64,000 nucleotides of DNA, taken from contig NZ_RKIC01000011.1 of the NCBI RefSeq assembly GCF_003755185.1, forward strand, positions 407,018 to 471,017. The letters run 5' to 3'. The position numbers and the translations under genes are program-made. The notes below the pieces were generated by a model that was given only the letters and a program-made list of their open reading frames with translations, was not told the DNA's origin and made no database searches. Below, piece after piece: positions 39,551-48,225 of the stretch. Position 1 is the stretch's first letter; every line of letters starts with the position of its first letter. The DNA is from Frigoribacterium sp. PhB24. Lineage in GTDB: Bacteria > Actinomycetota > Actinomycetes > Actinomycetales > Microbacteriaceae.

Positions 39551-40993
39551 GTGACCTCCGACCCGACCCTCGCGGCGCCCGGCCCCGTCCTGACCCCGAC
39601 GTTGCCCGCCACGCCCGTGACGCCCGTGCCGAACCGCGACGGCGTGCCCTCGGTCCCGGTCGAGCACGTCTCGGCAGCTCTGCCCTGGGTCGACTGGTCG
39701 AGCGTGCAGTGGGCCGGCTTCGTGCTGCTCGCCGTGCTCGTCGCCCTGACCCTCGTGGTCTCGATCCGTCGCCTCGTGCACAGGCTGTACCTCGTCCGCG
39801 AGCAGGAGGAGCTCGGCCGTCGCGACCTCGACGGCCCGGTGTTGCCCTCCGCGCACACCTTCACCGCGCTCGTGCCGGCGCGTGGTCCGGCCGGGCTGGC
39901 CGTGACCCTCGACCTCCTGGCGCGGCAGCAGCACCCCGACGTCCACGTCCTCGCGGTCGTGGACGCGGACGACTCGTTGACCCTCGACGTCGCGACCTCC
40001 GCCGTGCGGCGTCACCCCGGGCGCGTGCAGGTCGTCGAGACCCGGTCCCTCGGCGGGCGGCCCGCCACGGCCGCCTCGTCACTCGCCGACGGCCTCGCGG
40101 AGGTCGGTGACGGCGTGGTCGGTGTCTTCTCGGCTGGCGACCGCCCGCACCCCCGGCTCTTCGCCCTCGTCGACTCGGTCCTGACCCGCACGGACGCCGA
40201 CGCGGTCCAGCACGCCAGCCGACCGGCGCTCGAGTCGACGCCGTGGTGGGCGCCCCGGTCGGCCGTCGACCGGTGGTGGTGGTCGCGGTCGGTCGTCCGC
40301 TCCCACGGCCGGGCCGGCTTCGTGCCGTTGTCGGACAGCACGCTCTTCGTCCGTCACTCCTGGCTGGCCTGGTCGGGCGGCTGGGACGCGACCGGCGTCG
40401 AGGCGGGCCTCGACCTCGGCGTCCGCATGACGGTGGCCGGGGCCCGCGTCGTCATCGCCACCTCGGCCGAGACGACCACGGTCGAGCGCTCACCGGGGGG
40501 ACTCCGTGAACTGATGCGCGTCCGGGCGACGTGGGTCCGCGGCTGCCTGCAGGTGCTCGGCAAGCGGGACTGGCGTCGACTCCGGCCGAAGGCGCGACGA
40601 CGTGCCCTCGGCGTGCTCGTCGACCCGCTCCTCGACGCGGCCGTGACCGTCGTCACGACCGTGGCCCTCCTGTCGACCGTGCTGGTCGGTGCCCCCACCC
40701 TCATGATCGCGCTCGCGCTCGTGCCCGTGCTGCCCTGGGTGCTGGCGCAGCTCCTGGACGTCGGGGCCACGACGGAGGCGGCCGCGGAACAGGGGCGGCG
40801 GGCGACGGGCCGGGAGCGCCTCCTCGTCGTCGTCGGCTCGGTGCCCGACCGGCTGGTCGGCTTCGCCGCCGTCGTGGCGGCGGTCGGGACGGAGCTCGCG
40901 ACCGGCCGGGCGAGAGCCGTCGGCCCGTCGGCGTCGGGCGTCCCGACGCCCGACGGACGGCCCGTCGGGATCGACGCGACCGCCACGAGATGA
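39551..40993 (+). CDS. Degenerate membrane GT2 glycosyltransferase (pseudo-enzyme)
   Basis: 480 residues, clearly a paralog of the GT2 synthase at 41706: both have an N-terminal membrane segment after a WSxxxW block, GVFxAxDxxHPRLxxLVDS, TDADxVQ, FVxLxxxTxFVR and a C-terminal membrane region. But the catalytic motifs are lost here. The nucleotide loop KNKPKALN reads LGGRPATA, the DxD-bearing FDAEDEVHP reads FSAGDRPHP, the catalytic AEDCELG reads EAGLDLG, and the QxxRW motif QRTRW reads VRATW. The frame is intact and codon use is normal, so it is likely expressed as a non-catalytic partner. GTG with TGGAG eight bases ahead. Confidence 0.85.
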   Translation: MTSDPTLAAPGPVLTPTLPATPVTPVPNRDGVPSVPVEHVSAALPWVDWSSVQWAGFVLLAVLVALTLVVSIRRLVHRLYLVREQEELGRRDLDGPVLPSAHTFTALVPARGPAGLAVTLDLLARQQHPDVHVLAVVDADDSLTLDVATSAVRRHPGRVQVVETRSLGGRPATAASSLADGLAEVGDGVVGVFSAGDRPHPRLFALVDSVLTRTDADAVQHASRPALESTPWWAPRSAVDRWWWSRSVVRSHGRAGFVPLSDSTLFVRHSWLAWSGGWDATGVEAGLDLGVRMTVAGARVVIATSAETTTVERSPGGLRELMRVRATWVRGCLQVLGKRDWRRLRPKARRRALGVLVDPLLDAAVTVVTTVALLSTVLVGAPTLMIALALVPVLPWVLAQLLDVGATTEAAAEQGRRATGRERLLVVVGSVPDRLVGFAAVVAAVGTELATGRARAVGPSASGVPTPDGRPVGIDATATR

Positions 40994-41078
40994 ACGGCAG
41001 ATGTCGCCTACCTGGCAATTGGCCGAGACGGGGAGGCCCCGACCAAACCGAATCCCCGACGCCCCCCGAACCGGTGTC

Positions 41079-41690
41079 ATGCCCGAACCCGAGTACCCCG
41101 TTCAGGGGGCGCGTCCCGACCGTGCCACCTCGACGAACCCGACACCACCCCTGCGACTCGTCGCCCGGGTGAAGGAACTCGCGACCTTCGGCGCCGTGGG
41201 CGGGATCGCCTTCGTCGTCGACGTCGGCCTGTACAACCTGCTGCGTGCGACCCTGCTCGACGACAAGCCGATCGGCGCCAAGGTCATCTCGGTGATCGTC
41301 GCCACGGCCGTGGCCTGGCTCGGCAACCGGTACCTGACGTTCCGTGAGGGGCGCAACCAGGCCGTCGTCCGCGAGGCCGTCACCTTCGGCCTCGTCAACG
41401 TCGGCGGCCTGCTGATCGCCTCGGCGTGCCTGTTCGTCTCGCACTACCTGCTGGGCTTCACGAGCCAGCTCGCCGACAACGTCGCGGCCAACGGCGTCGG
41501 CCTCGTGCTCGGCACGGCGTTCCGCTACATGGCCTACCGCCATCTCGTCTTCCGCGGCTCGCCTGCGGTCACCACCCCGGTCGACACCCCCGACGCGTCG
41601 ACCGCGCTCGCCACCGTCACACGCCCCAGGCCGACCGACGCCCCCACCCGACAGAACACCGCGCAGACCCACCTGCACCCGACCCACTGA
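41079..41690 (+). CDS. GtrA family membrane protein
   Basis: 203-residue GtrA-like protein with four transmembrane segments (ELATFGAVGGIAFVVDVGLYNLLR; VISVIVATAVAWLGNRYLTFRE; and two more). Such proteins are thought to flip polyprenyl-phosphate sugars across the membrane. It ends with a Thr/Pro-rich tail. Start uncertain: ATG 41079 or ATG 41001, which adds 26 residues. It lies between the degenerate and intact GT2 genes and probably supplies lipid-linked sugar for the GT39 enzyme downstream. Confidence 0.85.
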   Translation: MPEPEYPVQGARPDRATSTNPTPPLRLVARVKELATFGAVGGIAFVVDVGLYNLLRATLLDDKPIGAKVISVIVATAVAWLGNRYLTFREGRNQAVVREAVTFGLVNVGGLLIASACLFVSHYLLGFTSQLADNVAANGVGLVLGTAFRYMAYRHLVFRGSPAVTTPVDTPDASTALATVTRPRPTDAPTRQNTAQTHLHPTH

Positions 41691-41705
41691 CTGGAGAGTG
41701 ATCCT

Positions 41706-43196
41706 GTGTCGACTGACCCGACCCAGATCCCGACATCACGTCTCGCAGCGGGCGAACCCGCCCCGCTGCTCACCCCGCAAGCTCCCGCCGACCCGTCGCA
41801 GTTCGTCCCGAACCGTGGCTCGAGCGGCACCGCCGAGTCGATGATCGGTTTCCAGCTGCCCGACTGGTCGCCCCTCGAATGGATCGGCTACTCGTCGCTG
41901 ATCGTCGTGACGATCCTGCTCACCGCGGTCGCCGTGTCGACCCTCTGGTGGATGCTGCACGCCTGGCGGTCGAAGGACAACCTCGACGACAGCCAGTTCA
42001 GCGACGACCCGCTCGACGCCGCCCACTCGTTCACCCTGCTCGTCCCCGGCCGGCACGAGGAGGAGGTCATGGGCCAGACCCTCGACCGTCTTGCCCAGCA
42101 GGACCACCCCGACTTCGAGATCATCGCCATCGTCGGCCACGACGACCCCGGCACCGAGCGGGTCGCCCGCGAGGCGGCCGCCCGTCACCCCGAACTGATC
42201 CGCGTGGTCGTCGACTCGAGCGTGCCGAAGAACAAGCCCAAGGCGCTCAACCTGGCGCTGCAGTCGTCACGTGGTGAGATCGTCGGCGTGTTCGACGCCG
42301 AGGACGAGGTGCACCCGCGCCTCCTGACCCTCGTCGACTCGCGGTTCACCGAGACCGACGCCGACGTGGTGCAGGGCGGTGTGCAGCTGATGAACTTCCA
42401 GAGCAGCTGGTGGAGTCTGCGCAACGTGCTCGAGTACTACTTCTGGTTCCGGTCGCGCCTGCACTTCCACGCCAAGGAGAAGTTCATCCCGCTCGGCGGC
42501 AACACGGTCTTCGTGCGCAAGGACTGGCTCGACTGGTCCGAGGGCTGGGACGCCGAGTGCCTCGCCGAGGACTGCGAACTCGGGGTCCGCCTCTCGAGCG
42601 CCGGGGCCAAGGTCGTCGTGGCCTACAGCCCCGAGGTCGTCACCCGCGAGGAGACGCCCGGCTCCTTCGTCTCGCTGCTCAAGCAGCGCACCCGCTGGAA
42701 CCAGGGCTTCATGCAGGTCTACGGCAAGGGCGAGTGGAAGAAGCTGCCCCGTCTGCGCCAGCGCCTCATGGCCCGCTACCTGCTGACGATGCCGTTCATC
42801 CAGGCCGCCACCGGCCTGCTGATTCCCGTCTCGATCGTCCTGATCCTGACCACCAAGGTGCCGACCGCCATCGCGCTCGTGTCGTTCGTGCCCCTGGCGC
42901 CCACGCTCGTGCTGCTGGCCGTCGAGTTCACCGGCCTGCGCGAGTTCGGCCGGGTCTACGGGCAGAAGGTCCGTGCCCGGGACTACTTCCGTCTCGTCTG
43001 GGGCCTGCTGCCCTACCAGATCTTCCTCGCGCTCGCCGCGGTGCGGGCGGTCTTCCGTCAGCTGCGCGGCCTCAACGCGTGGGAGAAGACCGAGCACACC
43101 GGAGCGCACCGCGACGAGGTCGCGACCGAACCGCAGGAGGCGCCCCGCGCCTCCCAGCAGGAGCCCGCCCTGGCCATGACCGGAGGTGACCGATGA
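41706..43196 (+). CDS. Processive membrane glycosyltransferase, GT2 (cellulose-synthase-like)
   Basis: 496-residue integral membrane GT2. A membrane segment (about 58-80) precedes the catalytic domain: FTLLVPGRHEE, nucleotide loop KNKPKALN, DxD-type metal site FDAEDEVHP, acceptor-site AEDCELG, and QRTRW, the processive-synthase QxxRW motif. Three or four membrane helices close the protein. There is no PilZ domain, so no visible c-di-GMP control. Combined with the GH8 enzyme downstream it suggests synthesis of a beta-glucan or similar polymer. GTG start with TGGAGAG; coupled to the next gene by a four-base overlap. Confidence 0.9.
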   Translation: MSTDPTQIPTSRLAAGEPAPLLTPQAPADPSQFVPNRGSSGTAESMIGFQLPDWSPLEWIGYSSLIVVTILLTAVAVSTLWWMLHAWRSKDNLDDSQFSDDPLDAAHSFTLLVPGRHEEEVMGQTLDRLAQQDHPDFEIIAIVGHDDPGTERVAREAAARHPELIRVVVDSSVPKNKPKALNLALQSSRGEIVGVFDAEDEVHPRLLTLVDSRFTETDADVVQGGVQLMNFQSSWWSLRNVLEYYFWFRSRLHFHAKEKFIPLGGNTVFVRKDWLDWSEGWDAECLAEDCELGVRLSSAGAKVVVAYSPEVVTREETPGSFVSLLKQRTRWNQGFMQVYGKGEWKKLPRLRQRLMARYLLTMPFIQAATGLLIPVSIVLILTTKVPTAIALVSFVPLAPTLVLLAVEFTGLREFGRVYGQKVRARDYFRLVWGLLPYQIFLALAAVRAVFRQLRGLNAWEKTEHTGAHRDEVATEPQEAPRASQQEPALAMTGGDR

Positions 43197-45199
43197 CCAG
43201 CACGCTGAACCGCCCCCGCGCGGCCGACACCACCGTGACGAACGGCCCCGGCACCCCCGTGGTGCCCACCAAGGACCTGCGAGGCGCCAAGCCCGCGACG
43301 TGGTTGCGTCGTCACGGTGCGAGCCTCGCGTGGCTGCTGCCCGTCCTCGCGATCGCCGCCGTCGTCATGGCCTTCAACATGGACGGTTCGCCCCAGCGCA
43401 TCGACGACGAGGGCACCTACGCCGCCCAGGCCTGGGCGATCCAGAACCTCGGTGAGATCACCCACTACACCTACTGGTACGACCACCCGCCCGTCGGTTG
43501 GCTGCAGATCTCGGCCTACACGGCCCTGACCGGTGCCTTCTCGCGCTACGACGTCGCCGTGCTCGCCGCCCGTGAAGCCATGCTGTTCTTCACGGTCGTC
43601 TCGGTGGCGCTCGTCTGGCTGCTCGGCCGCAAGCTCGGCCTCAGCCGTCCCGCGGCCGCCGTGGCCGGTCTCGTGTTCGCGGTCTCGCCGCTGGCCCTGC
43701 AGTTCCACCGCACGGTCTACCTCGACAACGTCGCCACCCCGTGGCTGCTCGCCGCGTTCGTCTTCGCCCTGAGCAAGCGCTACCAGCTCGCCGGCTTCGC
43801 GGCGGCGTCGCTCTCGTTCGGCATCGCGGTGCTCTCGAAGGAGACGTACCTGCTCGCCCTGCCCTTCCTGGCCTGGATGATGTGGCGGGGCGCCGACAAG
43901 TCGACCCGCCGGTACACCCTCTCGATCGCGGGCAGCCTGCTCGTGCTCGTCGGTCTCGGCTACGTCGCGCTCGCCGCGGTGAAGGGCGAGTTGCTGCCGG
44001 GTGCCGGCCGGGTGAGCCTCCTCGAGGGCATCCAGTTCCAGCTCGCGACCCGCGAGGCCAGCGGCTCGGTCTTCGACACCGGCAGCCTGTTCTTCGCGAC
44101 CGTGTCGCAGTGGTGGCAGCTCGACCAGGTGCTGATCGTGCTCGGGACCCTGGCGTCGATCGTCGCGGTCTTCGTCAAGAAGGTACGTCCGATCGGCGTG
44201 ATGATGGTGTTCCTGATCGCCTTCATGTTCCGCCCCGGTGGATACCTGCCGGTGCCCTACGTGATCATGCTGCTGCCGTTCGCGGCGCTGCTCGTCGCCG
44301 CCGTCACCGACCACGCCGTCAGAGCGTTCCGCGCCCGCCGGGCCGGTGCCCTCACGACCGCGGCCACCCGCACCGGCTCGGTCGCCTGGTTGGCCCTGAC
44401 CCTCGCGGCCGTGGTCGCCGTCGTCCCGCTCTGGGCCGTGCAGCTGCGTGGCTTCCTCGACGCCGACCTCGACGCGCCCATGCGGAACGCCGAGACCTGG
44501 GTCGAGACCAACGTGCCGAAAGACAGCCGCCTGCTCGTGGACGACGCCGTGTGGGTCGACCTGGTCAAGGCCGGGTTCGCCCGGGAAAACGTGATCTGGT
44601 TCTACAAGATCGACACCGACGGTGCCGTCCAGGCTCAGTCGCCGAACGGCTGGCGCGACTCGGACTACCTGTTCGAGACCGAGTCGGTCCGCACCTCGGG
44701 GCCGACCTCGCCCGAGATCCGCGAGGCCCTCGCGAACTCGACCGTCATCGCCTCGTTCGGCGACGGCGACCAGCAGGTCAACGTCCGACAGATCGACAGC
44801 CAGGGGGCCGCGCAGGCGCAGACCGAGGCGGATGACGCCGCGTCGGCCCGCTCGCAGGCCGGTGCCGAACTCGCCCAGAACCCGAACCTGCAGATCTCGT
44901 CGACCCTGTCGACGGCGCTCTCGGACGGTCGAGTCGACCCTCGTGCGATCATCGTGCTCGGCCAGCTCGCCGCCCAGGGGCCGATCTCGGTCGCCGACCC
45001 CGGGGCCCTGCCGGGCGAGCAGGACGCGCTGTTCCGACAATTCGACGTCACCCCGCAGGGCGGCCAGTCCGTCGACGAGGTACGAACGACCCTCGAGGGC
45101 CTGGGCAGCGTCTACGTCCCCGAGTCGGTCGCCCCCTCGGGTGACGGACTGCGCGTCACCTTCTCGGCCGTCGCTCCGACCGGCGTCCTCTCCAACTGA
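43193..45199 (+). CDS. GT39-family membrane glycosyltransferase (ArnT/PMT-like)
   Basis: 668-residue polytopic transferase using polyprenyl-phosphate sugar donors at the outer face. The first extracytoplasmic loop has the acidic motif RIDDEGTYAAQAWAIQNLGEITHYTYWYDHPPVGWLQI, with the Asp-Glu pair needed for catalysis, followed by about eleven membrane helices, and a C-terminal extracytoplasmic domain of about 220 residues (from about residue 430). ATGA overlap with the GT2 gene. It may decorate the polymer or glycosylate surface proteins. Confidence 0.88.
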   Translation: MTSTLNRPRAADTTVTNGPGTPVVPTKDLRGAKPATWLRRHGASLAWLLPVLAIAAVVMAFNMDGSPQRIDDEGTYAAQAWAIQNLGEITHYTYWYDHPPVGWLQISAYTALTGAFSRYDVAVLAAREAMLFFTVVSVALVWLLGRKLGLSRPAAAVAGLVFAVSPLALQFHRTVYLDNVATPWLLAAFVFALSKRYQLAGFAAASLSFGIAVLSKETYLLALPFLAWMMWRGADKSTRRYTLSIAGSLLVLVGLGYVALAAVKGELLPGAGRVSLLEGIQFQLATREASGSVFDTGSLFFATVSQWWQLDQVLIVLGTLASIVAVFVKKVRPIGVMMVFLIAFMFRPGGYLPVPYVIMLLPFAALLVAAVTDHAVRAFRARRAGALTTAATRTGSVAWLALTLAAVVAVVPLWAVQLRGFLDADLDAPMRNAETWVETNVPKDSRLLVDDAVWVDLVKAGFARENVIWFYKIDTDGAVQAQSPNGWRDSDYLFETESVRTSGPTSPEIREALANSTVIASFGDGDQQVNVRQIDSQGAAQAQTEADDAASARSQAGAELAQNPNLQISSTLSTALSDGRVDPRAIIVLGQLAAQGPISVADPGALPGEQDALFRQFDVTPQGGQSVDEVRTTLEGLGSVYVPESVAPSGDGLRVTFSAVAPTGVLSN

Positions 45200-45251
45200 T
45201 CGCCACGCCGGCGTCCGCCCTCGGGCGGGCACCGGCACCTCCTCACCGCGT

Positions 45252-45271
45252 CCCACCCCCCTCGGGGTGGG
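45252..45271 (+). terminator. Hairpin just upstream of the DUF4397 gene
   Basis: CCCACCCC and GGGGTGGG form an 8-bp stem with a 4-base loop in the 98-bp gap after the GT39 gene, a few bases ahead of the GGAAAGGACC ribosome binding site. Could be a terminator, or a leader structure controlling the secreted protein. Confidence 0.5.
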
Positions 45272-45297
45272 GCACCCGACCGGAAAGGACCAGCCTC

Positions 45298-46167
45298 ATG
45301 GCTTCCCTCTCACGCACCACCGGAACCACCGCCGCTCTCGCCGCCGCACCTCCCGTCCGGCGTCGCCGCCTCGCGACGGTCCTCGCCCTCACCGCCGCAG
45401 CCGGCGTCGCCCTGGCCGGTTCGCTCGTCGGCGTCTCGCCCGCCCACGCCGCCGACGGCGACGGCTGGGTGCGCGTCGGCCACCTCTCGCCCGACACGAA
45501 GGCCGTCGACGTGACCCTGACCTCGCTCAAGGGCGGCCAGGTCGTCATGGACCTCGACGACGTCACCTACGGTCAGGTCAGCCCGTACCAGGCGCTGACC
45601 GCCGGCACCTACGTGGTGTCGATGACCGCGGCGGACGCACCCGCCAGCGCCAAGCCGGTCATCACGTCGAACATCACGGTCGACAGCGGCCAGCCGATCA
45701 CGGCCGTCGCCTACGGACCGAACGACGACCTGAAGACGCAGGTCTTCACGGACGACCTGACGGCTCCGGCCGACGGCCAGGCGAAGGTCCGCCTGGTGCA
45801 GGCCGCGAACGTCAGCAAGACCGTGACGGTCGCGACGAGCACGGGCACCACGATCGCCGAGGACGCGCCCTTCGGCAGCGCCAGCGGCTACGCGCAGGTC
45901 GCGGCCGGCCCCTGGACGCTCGACCTGACCGGCCAGAAGGTCCGCGGCACCAGCGACGTCGACCTCACCGCCGGCAGCATCAACACCCTGTTCGTCCTCG
46001 ACAACTCGACCGGCGGCATCACCATCGTCCCGGTGGTCGACAGCGCGGCGACCGCGCAGGCGCCGGTCGGCGGTGTCCAGACGGGCGGCGGCTACCTCGC
46101 CGAGCACCCGCAGAAGAGCGAGGCCAAGGGCCTCTGGGCCACCGTGCTCGGCTGGTTCGGGGTCTGA
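45298..46167 (+). CDS. Secreted DUF4397 domain protein
   Basis: 289 residues. A Sec signal peptide (RRRRLATVLALTAAAGVALAGSLVGVSPAHA, cut probably after AHA at about residue 50) precedes two immunoglobulin-like DUF4397 repeats; the first opens with GWVRVGHLSPDTKAVDVTLTS and the second with GQAKVRLVQAANVSKTVTVA. DUF4397 proteins are extracellular and often encoded near class F sortases. There is no LPxTG motif; the end is an amphipathic GLWATVLGWFGV. Function: probably surface or matrix component. GGAAAGGACC gives the ribosome binding site. Confidence 0.88.
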   Translation: MASLSRTTGTTAALAAAPPVRRRRLATVLALTAAAGVALAGSLVGVSPAHAADGDGWVRVGHLSPDTKAVDVTLTSLKGGQVVMDLDDVTYGQVSPYQALTAGTYVVSMTAADAPASAKPVITSNITVDSGQPITAVAYGPNDDLKTQVFTDDLTAPADGQAKVRLVQAANVSKTVTVATSTGTTIAEDAPFGSASGYAQVAAGPWTLDLTGQKVRGTSDVDLTAGSINTLFVLDNSTGGITIVPVVDSAATAQAPVGGVQTGGGYLAEHPQKSEAKGLWATVLGWFGV

Positions 46168-46190
46168 CGCCCCGCACCGCCCCGGCAGGG

Positions 46191-46232
46191 CGAGGAGGCG
46201 CGGTGAGCGACACGTCGCACCGCGCCTCCTCG
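46191..46232. terminator. Hairpin built on GCGCCTCCT core
   Basis: 15-bp perfect stem CGAGGAGGCGCGGTG (46191-46205) with CACCGCGCCTCCTCG (46218-46232), loop of 12 bases, 24 bases after the DUF4397 stop. Partial terminator separating the secreted protein from the glycanase operon. Confidence 0.65.
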
Positions 46233-46291
46233 GCTCCCCGCCCCACCGCAGGACCGATGCTCGGCACCGTCGAGCGAGAGAAGAGAACGAC

Positions 46292-47464
46292 ATGACGAAG
46301 AAGACGAAGGCGCTGCTCGCAGCGGCCGTCGTGGTGGCGCTCGCCGTCACCGCCGGCATCGCCTCCCTCGTCGTCGGAGGGTCCAGCGGCCCGTCGACGG
46401 ACCAGGCAGGCGGCGCGGACGCGACCGGCACCCCCGGCGCGGGCACCGCGACCCCCCAGCCCCGAACCGCCACCGAGATCGGAGAGGACTTCCTCGCCGA
46501 CTACGTCGACGACGACGGTCGCGTCGTCCGACGCGACCAGGGCGACGACACCGTCAGCGAGGGACAGGCCTACGGCATGCTCGTCGCGGTCGCCGTGGGC
46601 GACGAGAAACGGTTCGACGCCATCTGGACCTGGACGAAGGACGAACTCGTCCGCCCCGACGGCCTGCTCGCCTGGCAGTGGAAGGACGGCGCGGTCGTGG
46701 ACGACATGCCGGCCAGCGACGCCGACGTCGACGCCGCGCGGGCCCTGGTGCTCGCCGGCTCCACGTTCGACCGCCCCGACCTCACGACCGACGGCGTCGA
46801 CCTCGGCACCGACGTGCTCGACGAGATGACGGTCGCGACCGACGTCGGCCGCATCCTGTTGCCCGGTCCGTGGGCCATGGGCCCCGGCCCCTGGTCGTAC
46901 AACCCCTCGTACGCGTCGCCCGCCACCTTCGCGCAGCTCGGCGAGGCCAGCGGCGATCCCCGATGGGCCGAGCTCGAGACCGGCTCGCGAGCCGTGACCA
47001 CGACCATCCTCGCCTCGACGGCCCTGCCGAGCGACTGGGCCCAGGTGCGTCAGGACGGGACGACCGTCCCGCTGCCGAGCGCCGACGGCTCGTCGGGCAG
47101 CGTCCAGTACAGCTACGACGCCGGTCGGCTCGCCCTGCGCTACGCCGAATCCTGCCAAGCGGACGACGTGGCCCTCGCCGCGTCGATGGCCACCGTGCTG
47201 CAGCGGTACGACGAGTTGCCGATGCAGCTCGACCTCGGCGGTCAGTCGGTCGGCTCGGACCAGAGCCCCCTCGCCTACGCCGCCCGCGCGGCGGCCGAGG
47301 CCAGCGACGGTCAGCACGACCGGGCCGCCGCCGACCTCAAGACCGCCGACGCCCTCTCGCAGTCGACCCCGACCTACTACGGTGCCGCCTGGGCCGCCCT
47401 GGCGGCCCTGCAGCTCGAGGGCACGAGCCTCGGCGCGTGCTCGCCCCTGGCGGTGGCCGGATGA
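46292..47464 (+). CDS. Glycosyl hydrolase family 8 protein, secreted or anchored
   Basis: 390 residues with an N-terminal signal/anchor (LLAAAVVVALAVTAGIASLVV) and a Thr/Ala/Pro linker up to about residue 65. The GH8 (alpha/alpha)6 barrel is recognised by the general acid in TVSEGQAYGMLVAVA and the conserved Asp in DMPASDADVDAARAL, then YNPSYASPATFAQL. GH8 enzymes cut beta-1,4-glucans, chitosan or related polymers; BcsZ of cellulose loci is GH8. Here it probably trims the polymer made by the GT2 synthase. GAGAGAAGAG gives the ribosome binding site; ATGA overlap with the sortase. Confidence 0.87.
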   Translation: MTKKTKALLAAAVVVALAVTAGIASLVVGGSSGPSTDQAGGADATGTPGAGTATPQPRTATEIGEDFLADYVDDDGRVVRRDQGDDTVSEGQAYGMLVAVAVGDEKRFDAIWTWTKDELVRPDGLLAWQWKDGAVVDDMPASDADVDAARALVLAGSTFDRPDLTTDGVDLGTDVLDEMTVATDVGRILLPGPWAMGPGPWSYNPSYASPATFAQLGEASGDPRWAELETGSRAVTTTILASTALPSDWAQVRQDGTTVPLPSADGSSGSVQYSYDAGRLALRYAESCQADDVALAASMATVLQRYDELPMQLDLGGQSVGSDQSPLAYAARAAAEASDGQHDRAAADLKTADALSQSTPTYYGAAWAALAALQLEGTSLGACSPLAVAG

Positions 47465-48138
47465 GCCTGGCGACCTTCGTGGCCGGCCATCGTGCCGCCG
47501 TCCTCGCCGCCGGCGCCGCCCTGGTTCTCATCGCCGGCGGGGTGACCGTTGCCGCGGTCGCCGCCCAGCCCGACGACACGGGCACCTCGGCCGCGGCCAC
47601 ACCGTCGGCCACCGCGACGCCGGACCCCGCGAGCGGCTCGGCCGGGGCCTTCCAGGACCCTGCGGCACCGTCGTACACCGCACCCCCGGCCGATGCGACG
47701 CCCGTCCGCGTGCAGATCCCGTCCATCGGGGTCGACTCGGGCCTCGAGGACCTCGGGCTCGGGGCGCAGGGCGAGCTCGACCCACCGAAGGAGTGGCAAT
47801 CGGCCGGGTGGTACCAGGACGGCGTCGTCCCCGGCGCGGTCGGACCGGCCGTCATCGCAGGGCACGTCGACTCGGGCTCCGGCCCGGCGGTCTTCGTCGA
47901 CCTGGCGAAGCTCGTGCCCGGCGACGAGGTGCAGGTCACGCTGTCCACCGGCTCGGTCGAGACCTTCCGCGTCACCGGCAGCGAGCGCACCCCGAAGGCG
48001 ACGTTCCCGACGAGCGACGTCTACGGTGCCAGCCCGACCCCCGGCCTCCGGTTGATCACCTGTGACGGCACCTTCGACCGCTCCACCGGGCACTACGTCG
48101 ACAACCTCATCGTGTTCGCCGATCTCGTGACCTCGTGA
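47461..48138 (+). CDS. Class F sortase
   Basis: 225-residue class F sortase: N-terminal membrane anchor (AAVLAAGAALVLIAGGVTVAAVAA), Thr/Ala/Pro spacer to about residue 78, then the barrel. Catalytic His is in VIAGHVDSGSG, Cys in LRLITCDGTFDRSTGHY, and the Arg is the one following the Cys loop. It would join surface proteins to the wall or to each other. No protein in the window has a classical LPxTG sorting signal, so the substrate must be elsewhere or unusual. The last codons lie inside an 8-bp tandem repeat array. Translationally coupled to the GH8 gene. Confidence 0.9.
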   Translation: MSLATFVAGHRAAVLAAGAALVLIAGGVTVAAVAAQPDDTGTSAAATPSATATPDPASGSAGAFQDPAAPSYTAPPADATPVRVQIPSIGVDSGLEDLGLGAQGELDPPKEWQSAGWYQDGVVPGAVGPAVIAGHVDSGSGPAVFVDLAKLVPGDEVQVTLSTGSVETFRVTGSERTPKATFPTSDVYGASPTPGLRLITCDGTFDRSTGHYVDNLIVFADLVTS

Positions 48139-48178
48139 CCTCGTGACCTCGTGACCTCGTGACCTCGTGACCTCGTGA
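48131..48178. repeat. Six tandem copies of the 8-bp unit CCTCGTGA
   Basis: Exact copies occupy 48131-48178 and a seventh, with one mismatch (TCTCGTGA), precedes at 48123-48130. The first perfect copy contains the sortase TGA stop. Because identical copies follow, gain or loss of a unit leaves the sortase end unchanged but moves the downstream glycosyltransferase start by eight bases each time. The array ends 47 bases before that start. Confidence 0.9.
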
Positions 48179-48225
48179 CCGACAGCGACAGCTCCGACTC
48201 CCACCCGACGGGAAAGGACCCCACC

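Noticed and set aside
39551-40993. Pseudogene call for the degenerate GT2
   Set aside because: Frame, start, ribosome binding site and membrane segments are intact and codon use is normal, so a non-catalytic protein is more likely than a dead gene.
43058-45256. 732-codon minus-strand frame opposite the GT39 gene
   Set aside because: Shadow frame; Asp/Gly/Glu/His-rich and motif-free.
48123-48178. CRISPR array
   Set aside because: Short direct repeats without spacers; the array is a simple tandem repeat. No cas gene in the window.
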